Shown here: positions 63,026 through 64,000 of the stretch, in pieces | Numbering within the stretch: position 1 is the first letter of the stretch | Layout of the letters: each line of letters starts with the position of its first letter | NCBI GenBank assembly: GCA_049273695.1 | Contig: JBASRE010000059.1 | Span: 1-64,000 of the forward strand | DNA length: 64,000 nt | Source: UBA11740 sp049273695 | GTDB lineage: Bacteria; Acidobacteriota; Blastocatellia; Pyrinomonadales; Pyrinomonadaceae | Direction of reading: 5' to 3' | Notes under the pieces: model-generated | Databases searched by the model: none | Told to the model about the DNA's origin: nothing | Seen by the model: the letters and a program-made list of their open reading frames with translations, nothing else | Made by a program: the position numbers and the translations under genes

Positions 63026-64000
63026 ATGAAACCTGAAAATCATAGCGGAGATCATGGAGAGAGAATTAGGAACCCTCGCAGAGTCAAGCTGGTGGCGACG
63101 GCTCTGGCTATCATCTTGCTGTCCGCTACGAGTCTGTTCGCGGTGTCTCTATTTCCCAATGCTCTCGCGGCGCTGTCTGGCATCGTCACCGATCACCCCG
63201 GATACATCCGCGCCACCAACGCCCTGGTGGCCGCCATTTGCGCCGTCTTCCTCTTGTGGCCGAGGGCGGGGAGCAGGCTCGTTGGGCGTTGGAACGAATA
63301 CGTTGGGTGGGCCTTCTTCATCTTATTCATTCAGTATGCGGTTCGTCTGGCGGCCCTGTTCGCGGGGGCGGTTGTGCTTCCCGAATGGGAGCCGGCCATT
63401 AAGTTCTCCGCCCATCTAATAATCTACCCAGCGTCGTTCCTCAACAACATCCTCTTCCTGATGGCCGCCCGAATCCTCCTCAATAAGAGCAAGGAGCTTC
63501 GGGACCTACGTCCGCCCGCAGGTCGCGGCTCTCTCAGTCAGGTCAAGTACTACGTGGCAGCGCTCCGGGCCGGACTGCCCAGGTGGGTCTGGTGGATGTT
63601 CCTGTTCACGTTACTGGCCCTTCTAGACAACGAAATGGTGTGGGCGCGGTATCCCGGTTACATAGTGTGGGTGCGGTTCCCAGATGCCTTCTTCTCCGTC
63701 TTTTGCCTTAGCTGGTTCGGTTACGCTGTATGGCTCAGCCTTAAGGTTCGCCGCCACACAATGCTTGCGTGGGCGAGCTTCGTGCTTGTGCTCTTATACG
63801 GCGCGGGCCAATTAATCTACGCGATGAACCCGGTCATCGCGTACACGCTCCTTGACCGTCCGGCATCGCAGTCGCGACCGGCCAAGTGGTTGAAGCGCAC
63901 TCTATGGCCGAACGTCGATAAGGTGATTTTTCGGGATTTCGAGTCGAGCGACTTTGAAGAGCCGGACAGGCTGCTGAAAATAATCACCGCCCCGGACACC
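63026..64000 (+). CDS. Multi-pass membrane protein, 5' part (runs off window)
   Basis: From ATG 63026 the frame stays open to the window end (325 codons), starting MKPENHSGDHGERIRNPRRVK. About seven to eight hydrophobic segments follow (VATALAIILLSATSLFAVSLF; ALVAAICAVFLLW; YVGWAFFILFIQYAVRLAALF; WVWWMFLFTLLALL; LAWASFVLVLLYGAGQLIY). A soluble part begins near residue 285. The layout resembles the membrane half of a sensor or signalling protein, such as a histidine kinase or phosphatase with an N-terminal multi-pass region. The decisive domain lies outside the window. Confidence 0.75.
   Translation, partial: MKPENHSGDHGERIRNPRRVKLVATALAIILLSATSLFAVSLFPNALAALSGIVTDHPGYIRATNALVAAICAVFLLWPRAGSRLVGRWNEYVGWAFFILFIQYAVRLAALFAGAVVLPEWEPAIKFSAHLIIYPASFLNNILFLMAARILLNKSKELRDLRPPAGRGSLSQVKYYVAALRAGLPRWVWWMFLFTLLALLDNEMVWARYPGYIVWVRFPDAFFSVFCLSWFGYAVWLSLKVRRHTMLAWASFVLVLLYGAGQLIYAMNPVIAYTLLDRPASQSRPAKWLKRTLWPNVDKVIFRDFESSDFEEPDRLLKIITAPDT

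Overview
The window is a chromosomal segment of a moderately GC-rich, Gram-negative-type heterotroph. The best guess is an Acidobacteriota lineage, probably Blastocatellia. This rests on the large TonB-type receptor with a carboxypeptidase-regulatory-like N-terminal region, the tandem carboxypeptidase-regulatory-like secreted proteins, a giant SBBP-repeat protein, lone M50/CBS and FHA-GAF-cyclase genes, and many short palindromic or word-like intergenic repeats. No rRNA or tRNA gene is present to confirm it.

Layout. 1-3561: str operon on the minus strand (strong promoter, long leader, rpsL, rpsG, fusA, start of tuf), with repeat elements in two of its junctions. 3686-6584: small envelope genes (TonB C-terminal-like protein, Cys-rich secreted peptide, membrane-anchored thioredoxin-like protein, 56-residue membrane peptide, TPR lipoprotein) and a 179-bp element with perfect 18-bp inverted ends. 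6669-6853: a promoter, multi-hairpin RNA and intrinsic terminator that together look like an independent small RNA gene. 7029-11542: glmM, an M50 site-2-type protease with CBS domains, and an FHA-GAF-adenylate cyclase. 11707-20641: secreted carboxypeptidase-regulatory-like pair, active/inactive M16 peptidase pair, and a frameshifted serine hydrolase. 21117-28291: amino-acid permease, secreted hypothetical protein, cytochrome P450, two paralogous unknown proteins and an AraC regulator.

28359-38404 is a compact, translationally coupled enediyne-type cassette on the minus strand: UnbL (DUF1702), UnbV, UnbU, an iterative enediyne polyketide synthase (KS-AT-ACP-KR-DH-PPTase) and its hot-dog thioesterase. 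Together these would make and release the polyene precursor of an enediyne. No obvious tailoring or resistance genes flank it, apart from a P450 and the AraC gene.

38871-44290 is a second accessory module: a Shedu-type (DUF4263) nuclease, a Ser/Thr kinase with TPRs and a TPR protein in one operon, bracketed by two direct copies of a composite ~150-bp repeat. Next to it is a decayed, internally deleted copy of the giant SBBP-repeat gene found intact at 56786-61696. 45098-49432 encodes the TonB-type receptor. 51032-56467 is a third accessory module: a permuted methyltransferase-like gene divergent from an operon of an N6-adenine methylase, a membrane-anchored TPR protein and a 77-residue protein. 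The window ends inside a multi-pass membrane protein gene.

All product calls come from reading motifs and family resemblance by eye. No database search or folding was run.
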